Of a stretch of DNA of 10,914 nt, positions 1 through 7,008 are shown piece after piece; position 1 is the first letter of the stretch; each line of letters starts with the position of its first letter. The stretch lies in the NCBI GenBank assembly GCA_031271475.1, contig JAISVP010000037.1:1-10914 (forward strand), in the 5' to 3' direction. The notes below the pieces were generated by a model, which saw nothing but the letters and a program-made list of their open reading frames with translations, did not search any database and was not told the origin of the DNA. The DNA is from Oscillospiraceae bacterium (GTDB lineage: Bacteria; Bacillota; Clostridia; Oscillospirales; Ruminococcaceae). Made by a program: the position numbers and the translations under genes.

Positions 1-74
1 ACTATGACCGAGACCGTTACACACTAATTGCACCGACAAGCGATGATATAGCCGGTGTCAACTATGCTTATTAA
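1..74 (+). CDS. 3' end of an upstream gene (partial)
   Basis: An open frame enters from the left edge (codons in phase with position 3) and stops with TAA at 72-74. The readable tail is YDRDRYTLIAPTSD followed by DIAGVNYAY. The next gene's ribosome site (AAGGAG, 75-80) begins immediately after the stop and its ATG lies 15 nt downstream, which is typical of genes in one operon. No family can be named from 24 residues. The frame could be fortuitous, but the peptide composition and tight spacing to the next start make a real gene end more likely. Confidence 0.55.
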   Translation, partial: YDRDRYTLIAPTSDDIAGVNYAY

Positions 75-89
75 AAGGAGCGTGATAAA

Positions 90-1286
90 ATGAAAAAGCA
101 AAAGAAAGCAATTATTTTAATCTCCGTGCTTGTCTTACTGACTGTCGGTGCAGTGTTTTTCGTTTATCTACTGGCAAATCAGTCGATAAACGAAAATGAG
201 ATTAACGGTTCTAAGAATCAGCCGATAATTGGAAACCAAACAAAAGCCGACTATCCGGATTATTCGACATTTGAACAGTTAATTGACAAACCGGATTCCA
301 TTATTTACGGTGAAATTATAAGTAGAGAGAAACGGAAAATCGACATAGGAGATTCTTTGGTTCTTGACTACAATGTCTACAAAGTAAAAGTTAACGAAGT
401 CATAAAAAGCAGACGGACAAAAGCCGGGGATGTCATTGAAGTAAAAGTTATGGCGGATGAATCCGATGAGGACAGAACATTTAAATTTGAAAACGGAAAC
501 GGTTACATTTTATTTTTAAGTGAGTATAGCAGCGGTACCCCGGCTTCTCTTATAAACCCTTATCAGGGGGCTTTACTGGTAAAGGATGACGGAACGGTTG
601 TTCCGGACGCTATGAATACGGTTTTCGCCAATGATGCCTCTGTGCAGGAAATTTTCGGGAAGATGACTTCCGAGTTAAAGAAAGACGATATTGTTAATGT
701 TTTAACTGAAAAATTATCTTATTCCTTAGAGAGTTCTGCAAATCAGCTGACAGTTGAAAATGAAATAAAAGCGGATTACCCTCATTATTCAACATTGGCG
801 GAAATATTTAACACGCCGGACACTATTGTTTACGGAGAGATTATAAGCAGTGAGATACAGAAAATTGACATCGGTGCCGTTGGTACTGACAGTTCACTGA
901 TTGTTGACTGCGAAGTATACAAAGTACAAGTTAACGAAGTAATAAAAAGCGGTCTAACAAAAGCCGGGGATGTCATTGAAGTAACAATTGCTCCGGACGG
1001 ACCTCCTGCAAGGAGATCGTTTGAATTTGAAAACGGGAACAGTTATATTTTCTTTCTTATGGAATTCGATGGTACCCCTCATATCCGGGCTGCACTTATA
1101 AATCTTTATCAAGGGGCTTTATTGGTAAAGGATGACGGAACGGTTGTTCCGGACGCTATGAATACGGTTTTCGCCAATGATAACTCTGTGCAGGAAATTT
1201 TCGGGAAGATGACTTCCGAGTTAAAGAAAGACGATATTGTTAATGTTTTAACTGAAAAATTATCCGGGAGTTCCTTGCCCGGTTAA
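90..1286 (+). CDS. Membrane-anchored protein with two tandem copies of an unknown extracellular domain
   Basis: Function not recognised. The ATG follows AAGGAG at 75-80 with 9-nt spacing. The 398-residue product starts with a basic MKKQKK stretch and one hydrophobic segment (about residues 7-29), so it is predicted to be an uncleaved N-terminal anchor with the rest outside the cell. Two copies of a ~165-residue domain follow (about 51-216 and 228-391). Each runs ADYPxYST, a V/I-YGEII strand, a VYKVxVNEVIKS strand, TKAGDVIEV, an FENGNxYI-FL strand, then YQGALLVKDDGTVVPDA and a charged C-terminal helix. The YQGALLVKDDG end resembles beta-rich surface domains. The C-terminal parts of the two copies are almost identical in DNA while the middles have diverged. 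It ends just before a strong terminator. The downstream protein (1487-2248) carries a more distant copy of the same domain. Confidence 0.85.
   Translation: MKKQKKAIILISVLVLLTVGAVFFVYLLANQSINENEINGSKNQPIIGNQTKADYPDYSTFEQLIDKPDSIIYGEIISREKRKIDIGDSLVLDYNVYKVKVNEVIKSRRTKAGDVIEVKVMADESDEDRTFKFENGNGYILFLSEYSSGTPASLINPYQGALLVKDDGTVVPDAMNTVFANDASVQEIFGKMTSELKKDDIVNVLTEKLSYSLESSANQLTVENEIKADYPHYSTLAEIFNTPDTIVYGEIISSEIQKIDIGAVGTDSSLIVDCEVYKVQVNEVIKSGLTKAGDVIEVTIAPDGPPARRSFEFENGNSYIFFLMEFDGTPHIRAALINLYQGALLVKDDGTVVPDAMNTVFANDNSVQEIFGKMTSELKKDDIVNVLTEKLSGSSLPG
577..718 (+). repeat. Intragenic direct repeat, copy 1 (142 bp)
   Basis: This stretch matches 1123-1264 at a constant offset of 546 bp with only two mismatches (636/1182 and 637/1183) over 142 bp. 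It encodes the C-terminal third of the first domain copy. Identity outside this block is clearly lower. Confidence 0.9.
1123..1264 (+). repeat. Intragenic direct repeat, copy 2 (142 bp)
   Basis: Second copy of the repeat at 577-718, encoding the C-terminal third of the second domain. A shorter identical block (27 bp, 417-443 against 957-983) lies further upstream in the two copies, so identity is patchy along the gene. Confidence 0.9.
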
Positions 1287-1297
1287 ATGATCTTCAG

Positions 1298-1330
1298 CCA
1301 AGCGGCGGTTGAATCCACCGCTTGGTTTTG
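1298..1330 (+). terminator. Rho-independent terminator after the two-domain gene
   Basis: CCAAGCGG (1298-1305) pairs perfectly with CCGCTTGG (1318-1325) and is followed by TTTTG. It lies 12 nt after the stop codon of the two-domain gene. The 156 bases from here to the next gene show no convincing promoter. Confidence 0.8.
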
Positions 1331-1486
1331 TTATGAAGTCTGTAAGTTACTGAAACTGTCACATCAAAATTGCAGGTCAAGCAGCATAATGTGTACAGGC
1401 GAACAGGGAAGAACGGCAACAAGAGCTGACGCTACTGATTTAAGAACGGTTAATCATCTTTATAATTGAGAAAGGGGAACGTTACT

Positions 1487-2248
1487 GTGAAAAAAATAAC
1501 AGTTATACTTATTCTTTCTTTATCGATTGGATCTGTATGTGTATTAAGCGGTAATTTAAGGAAAGAACAAATTAAATCAGACACTGAACAAAATAAAACT
1601 GATGTTCAAGAAACGAATAATGTAAGCGTTCAACAAATTTTTAAGGCTGAGGATTTGGTTGCAAAGCCTGAAATTCCGGATGAATTTAAAGGCAAGAAAA
1701 TAGAGGAAAACAATTCCGCTTACGATTATCCGTACGAGGCGACATTCGATAACGTGGCGAGAGATTCTTCAAATATAATTACCGCCAAAGTTAACGGATT
1801 TTCTTATACTGCAACGCCGTACTCCATAGCTTCTGACGCTTGCACTGTAATTCATGTCACAGTTACAGAATCATTAATTGGTGCTATCCCCGTTGATAAA
1901 CCGCTTGATATTTATACTTTTGGAGGATACATTCCTTTGAGGGATTATTTAGGCGACTCAATTTATGATCATGGAATCAGTATGTCCGATGAAGAAATAG
2001 ATAACACAGTGATTTATCAAAAGAGTGACGAGAGTGCTTTGCCTATTATCGGAATGGAATACGCTTTTTGTCTCAATCTCGGAAAAGATTATGATTCAGT
2101 GCCGGATGATGCTTATATTAGGGTAAGAGGTGAATACGGACAGTTGCTTGTTAAAGAGGATGAGAATAAAAAATCATTTATTCGCCGTGTTTATGGAACA
2201 AATGAAACGCAAAGCTACAGCATTGAAGATTTTGACAAGGTAAGATAA
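1487..2248 (+). CDS. Exported or membrane-anchored protein with a diverged copy of the same domain
   Basis: Function not recognised. The GTG at 1487 is preferred because AAAGGGG (1471-1477) sits 9 nt upstream and the product then begins MKKITVILILSLSIGSV, a clean signal or anchor sequence. An in-frame TTG at 1466 would place that ribosome site inside the gene. The protein has 253 residues. After a polar linker it shows, in the same order as the upstream protein, a DYPYEATF start, an SSNIITAKV strand, an HVTVTESLIG strand, a GMEYAFCLNL strand and RGEYGQLLVKEDENK near the end. I infer a shared fold and a paralogous origin. There is no clear lipobox cysteine. It lies downstream of a terminator, so it probably has its own promoter, which I could not place. 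Confidence 0.8.
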   Translation: MKKITVILILSLSIGSVCVLSGNLRKEQIKSDTEQNKTDVQETNNVSVQQIFKAEDLVAKPEIPDEFKGKKIEENNSAYDYPYEATFDNVARDSSNIITAKVNGFSYTATPYSIASDACTVIHVTVTESLIGAIPVDKPLDIYTFGGYIPLRDYLGDSIYDHGISMSDEEIDNTVIYQKSDESALPIIGMEYAFCLNLGKDYDSVPDDAYIRVRGEYGQLLVKEDENKKSFIRRVYGTNETQSYSIEDFDKVR

Positions 2249-2257
2249 CGTACATCT

Positions 2258-2371
2258 TAACATCAAAAATTCTCAGCATATTATTGCTAAGGAAGGGCAA
2301 GATTTAATCTTGCCTTTCTATTGGCACAGTCAAATAAAGAGAGGAGAGCTTCCAGCAATGCTTACAAAATT
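2258..2371 (+). repeat. 114-bp perfect direct repeat, copy 1
   Basis: Identical base for base to 3660-3773 (offset 1402). It contains a terminator hairpin, a strong purine-rich ribosome site (AGAGGAGAG) and ATGCTTACAAAATT, the first codons of the membrane-protein gene at 3760. It starts 10 nt after the stop codon at 2248. The matching region is bounded sharply at both ends. Confidence 0.95.
2291..2319 (+). terminator. Terminator-like hairpin in repeat copy 1
   Basis: GGAAGGGCAAGAT (2291-2303) pairs with ATCTTGCCTTTCT (2307-2319) through a 3-nt TTA loop. The stem is 13 bp including two G-U pairs. The T tract is short (TTTCT), so efficiency may be moderate. It ends the 1487-2248 gene. Confidence 0.6.
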
Positions 2372-2381
2372 TTCTAATTAA
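2358..2381 (+). pseudogene. Remnant start of a second copy of the 3760 gene
   Basis: Repeat copy 1 carries the ribosome site and ATG CTT ACA AAA TT of the membrane-protein gene. The sequence then departs from it and stops after seven codons (MLTKFSN, stop at 2379-2381). This is the broken 5' end of a duplicated gene, not a functional peptide gene, and it is a footprint of the rearrangement that placed the 2535-3662 gene here. Confidence 0.7.
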
Positions 2382-2398
2382 ACGCACTTCGGCATTTT

Positions 2399-2427
2399 TC
2401 GACACATATAATAGTGGATAATATAAA
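2399..2427 (+). promoter_or_regulatory. Sigma-A-type promoter for the 2535 gene
   Basis: TCGACA (2399-2404, 5 of 6 to TTGACA) and TATAAA (2422-2427, 5 of 6 to TATAAT) are 17 bp apart. Transcription would start near 2434, leaving a ~100-nt leader before the ATG at 2535. A second TATAAT at 2407-2412 lacks a matching -35. The promoter lies between the two 114-bp repeats, so the repeated unit carries its own promoter. Confidence 0.6.
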
Positions 2428-2534
2428 GTAATGAACGAAACGTGGAGTGGTGCTTATGATTGTCACGGACTGACCCTCGGAACGGGGAGTAATTACGTAA
2501 AAATAAAAAAACTACAGTATGGAGGTAATTAACT

Positions 2535-3662
2535 ATGATAAGAAAAAATGAATTAAAACGGCTCGTGCGATTTATAGCAGCGATTGCTATCATGATATTT
2601 TCCACGATACCGGCGTTTGCTCAGGGAGAGTCCGTACTTGTAAACAGAACGTTCAAATATGACGGCATTAAGTACACAATTCAGCAATTCTACGACACCG
2701 ACTATACCGGCGCTGAAAACATTGTCACATTTATTAGGAATGAAGAAGTCGGGAGATTGTTTGGAGTATATTCTTCAGCAGATTCTGAGTTAACGGTTTC
2801 GGGCAATACTCTGATGCTGAATGAGCCCGGTGGGGGCGGCGCGATGCTTGACCTGTCGAGCTTGAGTCTGGCGTATAAGTATGAGACGCTGTATAATGCG
2901 TACGGCATTGGTCTTGGCAACCGGGATACTGAATCCACCCTCGAAAGCTTTCGGCGCGCCAAAGTGCAGCAGCAGCGTCTGACTGAAATGTTTGACCAAA
3001 ACCGTATTGACGGCGTACAGCTTACAGAAGAGAAAGAAGATGCGAAGATAAGTCAGATTCTCAGTGAAGTAAACGAAGAATACAAGGAACACAAGGACGC
3101 GGATACCCTTTCCGATATTTTTAGTCAACAGAAGCAACTGGAAGAAAAACTTGGTCTTTCAGGGATTTTGAATTCCGCGCTGCTTGAACAAAAAATTGAC
3201 GGCATACTTGCGGATAAGGGAATTTCCACGCAGCAAAAAAACGGCGTCAATTCCGCTGCACAAAATTTCGGAACATTCGGGCAATCGCTCATTCAGCCGA
3301 TTTCTTTGTTGAGAGCGGCGCCTGTTCCAATTAACGAAAGTTTCCATCTTAGGAAAGCATCGGATTTCAGTGCTGATTTTATGAATGAACTGATTGAAGA
3401 TCCTATTCCAATACCTAATTCAAATAATTTTCCAGGTATATATGTTCGCGGCACGTATAGCAAGTCTTCAAATAAAGTGTTCTGTAAGGACACAAGTTCT
3501 GCTTCATTTATGGGGAATTTTTATGCCGGTATTGATTCATCAAGTACAAAGTGGGGAGCTGTAGTAGCTGCCAACCGTGCGGCTGTCAGTTCCATTACTG
3601 GCTCAGTCTCTGTATCTAATAACCACGCAAGCTTTAAGTGCATAGGTCAGTTTACCCCGTAA
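2535..3662 (+). CDS. Secreted protein with signal peptide and probable coiled-coil middle, unknown function
   Basis: Function not recognised. GGAGGT (2521-2526) lies 8 nt before the ATG. The 375-residue product has a clear Sec signal: a basic N-terminus, a hydrophobic core around residues 12-24 and a probable cleavage after AFA (residues 27-29), giving a mature start at QGES. Residues ~130-230 are polar, rich in Q, E and K with regular hydrophobics and suggest helical coiled coil, followed by a linker. The last ~75 residues are rich in S, T, N and G and contain two cysteines (in KVFCKD and FKCIG), probably a small beta domain with a possible disulfide. No enzyme motif or cell-wall sorting signal is visible. 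The stop codon overlaps the start of the second 114-bp repeat, so the gene fills the segment between the repeats. Confidence 0.8.
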   Translation: MIRKNELKRLVRFIAAIAIMIFSTIPAFAQGESVLVNRTFKYDGIKYTIQQFYDTDYTGAENIVTFIRNEEVGRLFGVYSSADSELTVSGNTLMLNEPGGGGAMLDLSSLSLAYKYETLYNAYGIGLGNRDTESTLESFRRAKVQQQRLTEMFDQNRIDGVQLTEEKEDAKISQILSEVNEEYKEHKDADTLSDIFSQQKQLEEKLGLSGILNSALLEQKIDGILADKGISTQQKNGVNSAAQNFGTFGQSLIQPISLLRAAPVPINESFHLRKASDFSADFMNELIEDPIPIPNSNNFPGIYVRGTYSKSSNKVFCKDTSSASFMGNFYAGIDSSSTKWGAVVAANRAAVSSITGSVSVSNNHASFKCIGQFTP

Positions 3663-3773
3663 CATCAAAAATTCTCAGCATATTATTGCTAAGGAAGGGC
3701 AAGATTTAATCTTGCCTTTCTATTGGCACAGTCAAATAAAGAGAGGAGAGCTTCCAGCAATGCTTACAAAATT
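3660..3773 (+). repeat. 114-bp perfect direct repeat, copy 2
   Basis: Identical to 2258-2371. Its first three bases are the TAA stop of the upstream gene and its last bases are the opening codons of the intact membrane-protein gene at 3760. Recombination between the copies would remove exactly 1402 bp and leave one repeat. Confidence 0.95.
3693..3721 (+). terminator. Terminator-like hairpin in repeat copy 2
   Basis: Same 13-bp stem and TTA loop as in copy 1. It follows the secreted-protein gene by about 30 nt and precedes the 3760 gene by about 39 nt, so it may limit read-through into that gene. I see no separate promoter between it and the 3760 gene. Confidence 0.6.
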
Positions 3774-4362
3774 CAAAGGTTTACCGGTATGGAAAAAGAT
3801 TTTAATTATGGCGGCAGTTTCCATAACGGCGGCGGCATTAATTTTTTTTGTGATACTTAATATTTTATGGTTCAGGCATGTTGCTTTTCTTAAACCTTTT
3901 GCGGATAAAATAGAAAGCATGGAGGGCATGGAAGGCTACGAATACACGAAATGGCCGGACGGTTCAGGTGAATATAACTATACATCCGAAGATTTTGGTG
4001 TTTACGTACCGATTCCTAAATATTTGCATCTGCATTACAGCTTGCAGGTATTTCTAAGAAAACCCAATAATGTGGTTGGCGCTACTAATGTTTCTTTATC
4101 TGTGAATCCTGAGCCTGTAGGCGATTGGCTTTACAGGGTTAGTATTTCCGAAAATCGCGTTGTTACAACTGTACATTCTATTACAACCAATAAAGATATG
4201 GAGTTTCCTGTTTACAACAAATTCAGTAATCCCGATGAATTAAAAGAACAGTATCCCGAAGAGTATGCGTTAGAAGAAAAGCTTTGGGAAGACGAAAACA
4301 GTAAAATTACAAAGGTATTCGCCATAGCAAAGGACTTTTTCGGCGAGGAAAATTTTAAATAA
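3760..4362 (+). CDS. Single-pass membrane protein, unknown function
   Basis: Function not recognised. The ATG at 3760 is chosen because AGAGGAGAG (3742-3750) lies 9 nt upstream. The in-frame TTG at 3712 falls inside the terminator hairpin and would add 16 residues with no family character. The 200-residue product has a short basic N-terminus, one strong hydrophobic segment (about residues 14-37), then a ~160-residue polar domain expected outside the cell, ending in a lysine- and glutamate-rich tail. No signal cleavage site or catalytic motif is evident. A broken copy of its first codons lies at 2358-2381. It is the last plus-strand gene before the convergent terminator. Confidence 0.8.
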   Translation: MLTKFKGLPVWKKILIMAAVSITAAALIFFVILNILWFRHVAFLKPFADKIESMEGMEGYEYTKWPDGSGEYNYTSEDFGVYVPIPKYLHLHYSLQVFLRKPNNVVGATNVSLSVNPEPVGDWLYRVSISENRVVTTVHSITTNKDMEFPVYNKFSNPDELKEQYPEEYALEEKLWEDENSKITKVFAIAKDFFGEENFK

Positions 4363-4385
4363 GCAAGTCCTTATCCAACACATAA

Positions 4386-4413
4386 AAAAGGCATTCCAAG
4401 CGGAACGCCTTTT
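4386..4413 (-). terminator. Bidirectional terminator between convergent units
   Basis: AAAAGGCATTCC (4386-4397) and GGAACGCCTTTT (4402-4413) form a 12-bp stem with a 4-nt loop. On the minus strand every position pairs (one G-U) and the stem is followed by a run of T, which makes it a good terminator for trpB2. On the plus strand there is one A-C mismatch, so it should work less well after the 3760 gene. Confidence 0.8.
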
Positions 4414-4422
4414 GGAGTTATT

Positions 4423-5787
4423 TTAAAAGGACGGCAAGCTTTCAAATCCTTTTTTCAGGTCTTCATCAGTAGGAATATAATCGGTCATAGTGCCGTCATT
4501 GTAAGCCATATACGCATAGAGGTCGAAATAACCCGTGCCGCTGAGGGCAAACACAATAGTTTTTTCCTCGCCTGTTTCCTTGCATTTTAACGCTTGGTCA
4601 AAGGCGGCTTTAATAGCGTGAGCGGATTCCGGAGCGGGAAGAGTTCCCTCACATCTTGCAAAATCCACAGCGGCTTTAAAGACATCCGTCTGAGTATAGG
4701 CAACAGCCTCAATATATTTGTCATGATAAAGCTGTGAAATAATGGGAGACATTCCGTGATACCGCAAGCCGCCGGCATGATTGGCGGACGGAATAAAGCC
4801 GCTTCCCAATGTATACATTTTCAGAAGAGGAGCAGTTCTTCCGGTATCCCCGAAATCAAGGGCAAATTTTCCCCGTGTAAGCGACGGGCATGACGCAGGC
4901 TCCGCGGCAATGAACTGAATATTATTCCTGCCGGCAATTCTGTCTCCTATAAACGGGGAAATGAACCCGCCCAGATTTGAGCCGCCGCCTGTACAGCCGA
5001 TCATAATATCGGGCTGTATGCCATATTTTTCACAAGCGACTTTAACTTCCATACCTATTACAGACTGGTGCAAAACGACATGGTTAAGAACGCTTCCAAG
5101 CACATACCGGCAGTTTTCCGTTTTCATTGACGCTTCGATTGCCTCGGAAATAGCGCATCCGAGCGAACCGCCCGTGCCGGGATTTTCGGCTAAAATCTTA
5201 CGTCCAACTTCCGTAGTATCGGACGGCGAGGCAACAAGCTTCGCACCGTAGGTTTCGATCACGCCTTTTCTTTGGGGCTTTTGTTCGGAACTTACTTTAA
5301 CCATATACACAGTCAGCGGCATGTCGTAAAAAGCGCAAGCCATCGCCATAGCCGTGCCCCACTGCCCTGCACCGGTTTCAGTTGTAAGGCTTGTTAAACC
5401 CTGCTTTTTGGCATAATAAACCTGTGCGGCAGCAGAATTGAGCTTATGGGAACCGGAAGTATTTGTCCCCTCATACTTATAATAAATTTTTGCGGGAGTA
5501 TCCAATTTCTTTTCAAGAGCATACGCCCTGATAAGCGGAGACGGTCTGAACATTTTATAAAAAGACTGTACCTCCGGCGGTATCTCAATGAGTTCATCCG
5601 TAACATTGAGTTCCTGATCCACCAATTCCTCGCAGAAAACCGGCATTATATCTTCCCTTGCGCAAGGCTTTCCCGTTCCCGGATGGATCATAGGTTCCGG
5701 AAGATTTTTCATCTGACTGCGGACATTATACCAATTTTTTGGCATTTCCCCCTCATCAAGATAAATTTTATAAGGTATATTATTCAC
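4423..5787 (-). CDS. trpB2: TrpB2-type tryptophan synthase beta-like PLP enzyme
   Basis: A fold-type II pyridoxal-phosphate enzyme of the TrpB2 branch, which condenses indole with serine (or O-phosphoserine in some members) to make tryptophan. Visible features (454-residue numbering) are the IPYKIYLDEGEMP start, GSHKLN with the Schiff-base lysine at ~115, TETGAGQWG at ~136-144, the phosphate-binding CTGGGSN loop at ~265-271 and the long TrpB2 N-terminal extension. No trpA or other trp gene is present, so it may act alone to recycle indole. GTG at 5787 is preferred: AAAGGA lies 9 nt upstream and the product begins close to where the family does. An ATG at 5805, overlapping the rluB stop as ATGA, is an alternative. 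It is the last gene of the operon, 14 nt after rluB. Confidence 0.9.
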   Translation of the reverse strand: MNNIPYKIYLDEGEMPKNWYNVRSQMKNLPEPMIHPGTGKPCAREDIMPVFCEELVDQELNVTDELIEIPPEVQSFYKMFRPSPLIRAYALEKKLDTPAKIYYKYEGTNTSGSHKLNSAAAQVYYAKKQGLTSLTTETGAGQWGTAMAMACAFYDMPLTVYMVKVSSEQKPQRKGVIETYGAKLVASPSDTTEVGRKILAENPGTGGSLGCAISEAIEASMKTENCRYVLGSVLNHVVLHQSVIGMEVKVACEKYGIQPDIMIGCTGGGSNLGGFISPFIGDRIAGRNNIQFIAAEPASCPSLTRGKFALDFGDTGRTAPLLKMYTLGSGFIPSANHAGGLRYHGMSPIISQLYHDKYIEAVAYTQTDVFKAAVDFARCEGTLPAPESAHAIKAAFDQALKCKETGEEKTIVFALSGTGYFDLYAYMAYNDGTMTDYIPTDEDLKKGFESLPSF

Positions 5788-5796
5788 TTTATTAAT

Positions 5797-5802
5797 TCCT
5801 TT
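5797..5802 (-). promoter_or_regulatory. Ribosome binding site deciding the trpB2 start
   Basis: AAAGGA on the minus strand, 9 nt before GTG 5787. Its first base overlaps the rluB stop codon. The alternative starts at 5805 and 5817 have no such site upstream. Confidence 0.55.
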
Positions 5803-6581
5803 CATTCCGAACCGCACGCACGCCGCAGTGCCCTTAATTCCTCAGCGGTTAATTCCCGGTATTCGCCGGGCGGAAGCATCCCTAACTTAAGGGGCCCAAT
5901 GCTAATACGTCTTAACCGTGCAACTTCAAGACCCACTGCCTCGCACATTTTTCTGACTTGGCGGTTGCGGCCTTCACGTATTGTTATAAGCATTACAATA
6001 CGGCTGCCGCTGTCGGTTTTTTCTTTTGTGAGGACATTTACAGTAGCAGGCAATGTCTTTTTACCGTCAATGACCACACCCTCACTAAGACTTACCAGCT
6101 GGTCGTCTGTAATATCGGGACGCACAGTAACGCGGTAAGTTTTAGTAACTTCTTTAGACGGGTGCATAATATTATTGGCAAAATTGCCGTCATTGGTAAG
6201 CAAAAGCAGACCCTCAGACACCTTATCAAGCCTGCCGACAGGGAAGACCCTCACATTTATATTTTTATCCTCACCGTGTCCGAACTGCCTGCCGGTATTT
6301 TTCTGTGGATTTATCAAATCCATAACGCATTTACGGTTAAATTCATCAGCGGCGGTAGTGACATATCCTCTGGGCTTATTAAGCATAAGGTAGACATAAT
6401 TTTTCTTTTTAGGAATATTAATTCTGCCGCCGTCTATTGCAATAAGGTCTTTCGGACTGGCTTTATCGCCGAGTTTCACCTTCCTGCCGTTACAGGTAAC
6501 CCTGCCGTTTTCAATAAGGTTTTCGGCTTTACGGCGGGAACAGAATCCCGCATCCGCTATTATTTTCTGGATTCGTATCAT
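5802..6581 (-). CDS. rluB: 23S rRNA pseudouridine synthase, RluB/RsuA family
   Basis: Converts a uridine of the large ribosomal RNA to pseudouridine (position 2605 in E. coli numbering for RluB; exact target here inferred). The 259-residue protein has an N-terminal S4 RNA-binding domain (about 1-48, with SRRKAENLIENGRV) and the catalytic RsuA/RluB domain. The latter includes the LNKPRGYVTT motif (~67-76), GRLDKVSEGLLLLTND with catalytic Asp at ~119, and REGRNRQVRKMCEAVG near 203-218. Length and motif order are normal for the family. The ATG follows a GGGGATG-like purine stretch. The gene is 97 nt downstream of the GIY-YIG gene, where I see no convincing terminator or promoter, and it is followed closely by trpB2. 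Confidence 0.93.
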   Translation of the reverse strand: MIRIQKIIADAGFCSRRKAENLIENGRVTCNGRKVKLGDKASPKDLIAIDGGRINIPKKKNYVYLMLNKPRGYVTTAADEFNRKCVMDLINPQKNTGRQFGHGEDKNINVRVFPVGRLDKVSEGLLLLTNDGNFANNIMHPSKEVTKTYRVTVRPDITDDQLVSLSEGVVIDGKKTLPATVNVLTKEKTDSGSRIVMLITIREGRNRQVRKMCEAVGLEVARLRRISIGPLKLGMLPPGEYRELTAEELRALRRACGSE

Positions 6582-6678
6582 TTTTCATCCCCGCAGTTTT
6601 TAATTTTTACAGTAATTTTCAAGACCGAACGGGCGCAAAACGAAGTCCCCATCGGCTCACCCGAACAGTCGAACGGAT

Positions 6679-7008
6679 TTAATACATAGGAGTTCCCGAG
6701 AGTTTTTCTGTCCATATTTCCTTAAGAGCTGCTATGTCATCTGAGAATTCCTTATCTGACTGTGTGTCTTTTTTGGTTAAGGGATCCAAAACCTCAAAGG
6801 TAAAATTACCGGCATTCCAGTCCCTTTGAAGTTTAACAAACGCCGGGGAACCTGTTTTTACCGAAAACTCAAAACGGTTTTGCGCTCCTTGCAAGTCCGC
6901 GGTGCTTTCCAAAAGAATTTTCCCGCTTTGCGTATTTTTCACGGCATAGACCCCACCGGTAATCTCACGGTTTTTATACTGATCCCGGATTTCTTTCTTA
7001 TCTGTCAT
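6679..7008 (-). CDS. Small GIY-YIG nuclease-like protein with degenerate second motif
   Basis: 109 residues resembling the small Firmicute GIY-YIG proteins. The N-terminal motif reads TGGVYAVKN (G19-V20-Y21), where the family has GIY. The second motif reads KILLES (30-35) in place of YIG. NRFEF (44-48) carries a candidate catalytic arginine (R45), and TFEVLD (70-75) places a glutamate (E72) at about the metal-binding position. GIY-YIG domains cut DNA, but loss of the YIG consensus leaves activity uncertain; structural or RNA-binding use is possible. Its ATG overlaps the korC stop as ATGA (7005-7008), so it is probably made by translational coupling with the oxidoreductase. No biochemical link to that enzyme is known to me. 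Confidence 0.7.
   Translation of the reverse strand: MTDKKEIRDQYKNREITGGVYAVKNTQSGKILLESTADLQGAQNRFEFSVKTGSPAFVKLQRDWNAGNFTFEVLDPLTKKDTQSDKEFSDDIAALKEIWTEKLSGTPMY

Noticed and set aside
1461..1466. Perfect TATAAT upstream of the 1487 gene
   Set aside because: Transcription would begin near 1473 and remove the ribosome site at 1471-1477, and no -35 hexamer lies at the right distance.
1287..1469. 60-codon frame directly after the two-domain gene
   Set aside because: Its first part runs through the terminator hairpin at 1298-1330 and it lacks a ribosome site. The end (TATRADATDLRTVNHLYN) faintly resembles an S-layer-homology tail, so a gene remnant is possible, but the evidence is too thin.
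2702..3493. Several minus-strand open frames opposite the secreted-protein gene
   Set aside because: Mutually overlapping, without ribosome sites, and opposite a gene with signal peptide, promoter and ribosome site; they are shadows.
3712..3759. N-terminal extension of the 3760 gene from TTG 3712
   Set aside because: The TTG is inside the terminator hairpin and has no ribosome site; ATG 3760 has a strong one.
6582..6678. Promoter or terminator in the gap between the GIY-YIG gene and rluB
   Set aside because: Only a TTGAAA without a properly spaced -10 and short direct repeats of CCGTTCG were found; neither supports a call.
5446..6689. Long plus-strand frames opposite trpB2 and rluB (5446-6138 and 5958-6689)
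   Set aside because: Low-complexity translations with no domain sense, opposite two clearly identified conserved genes.
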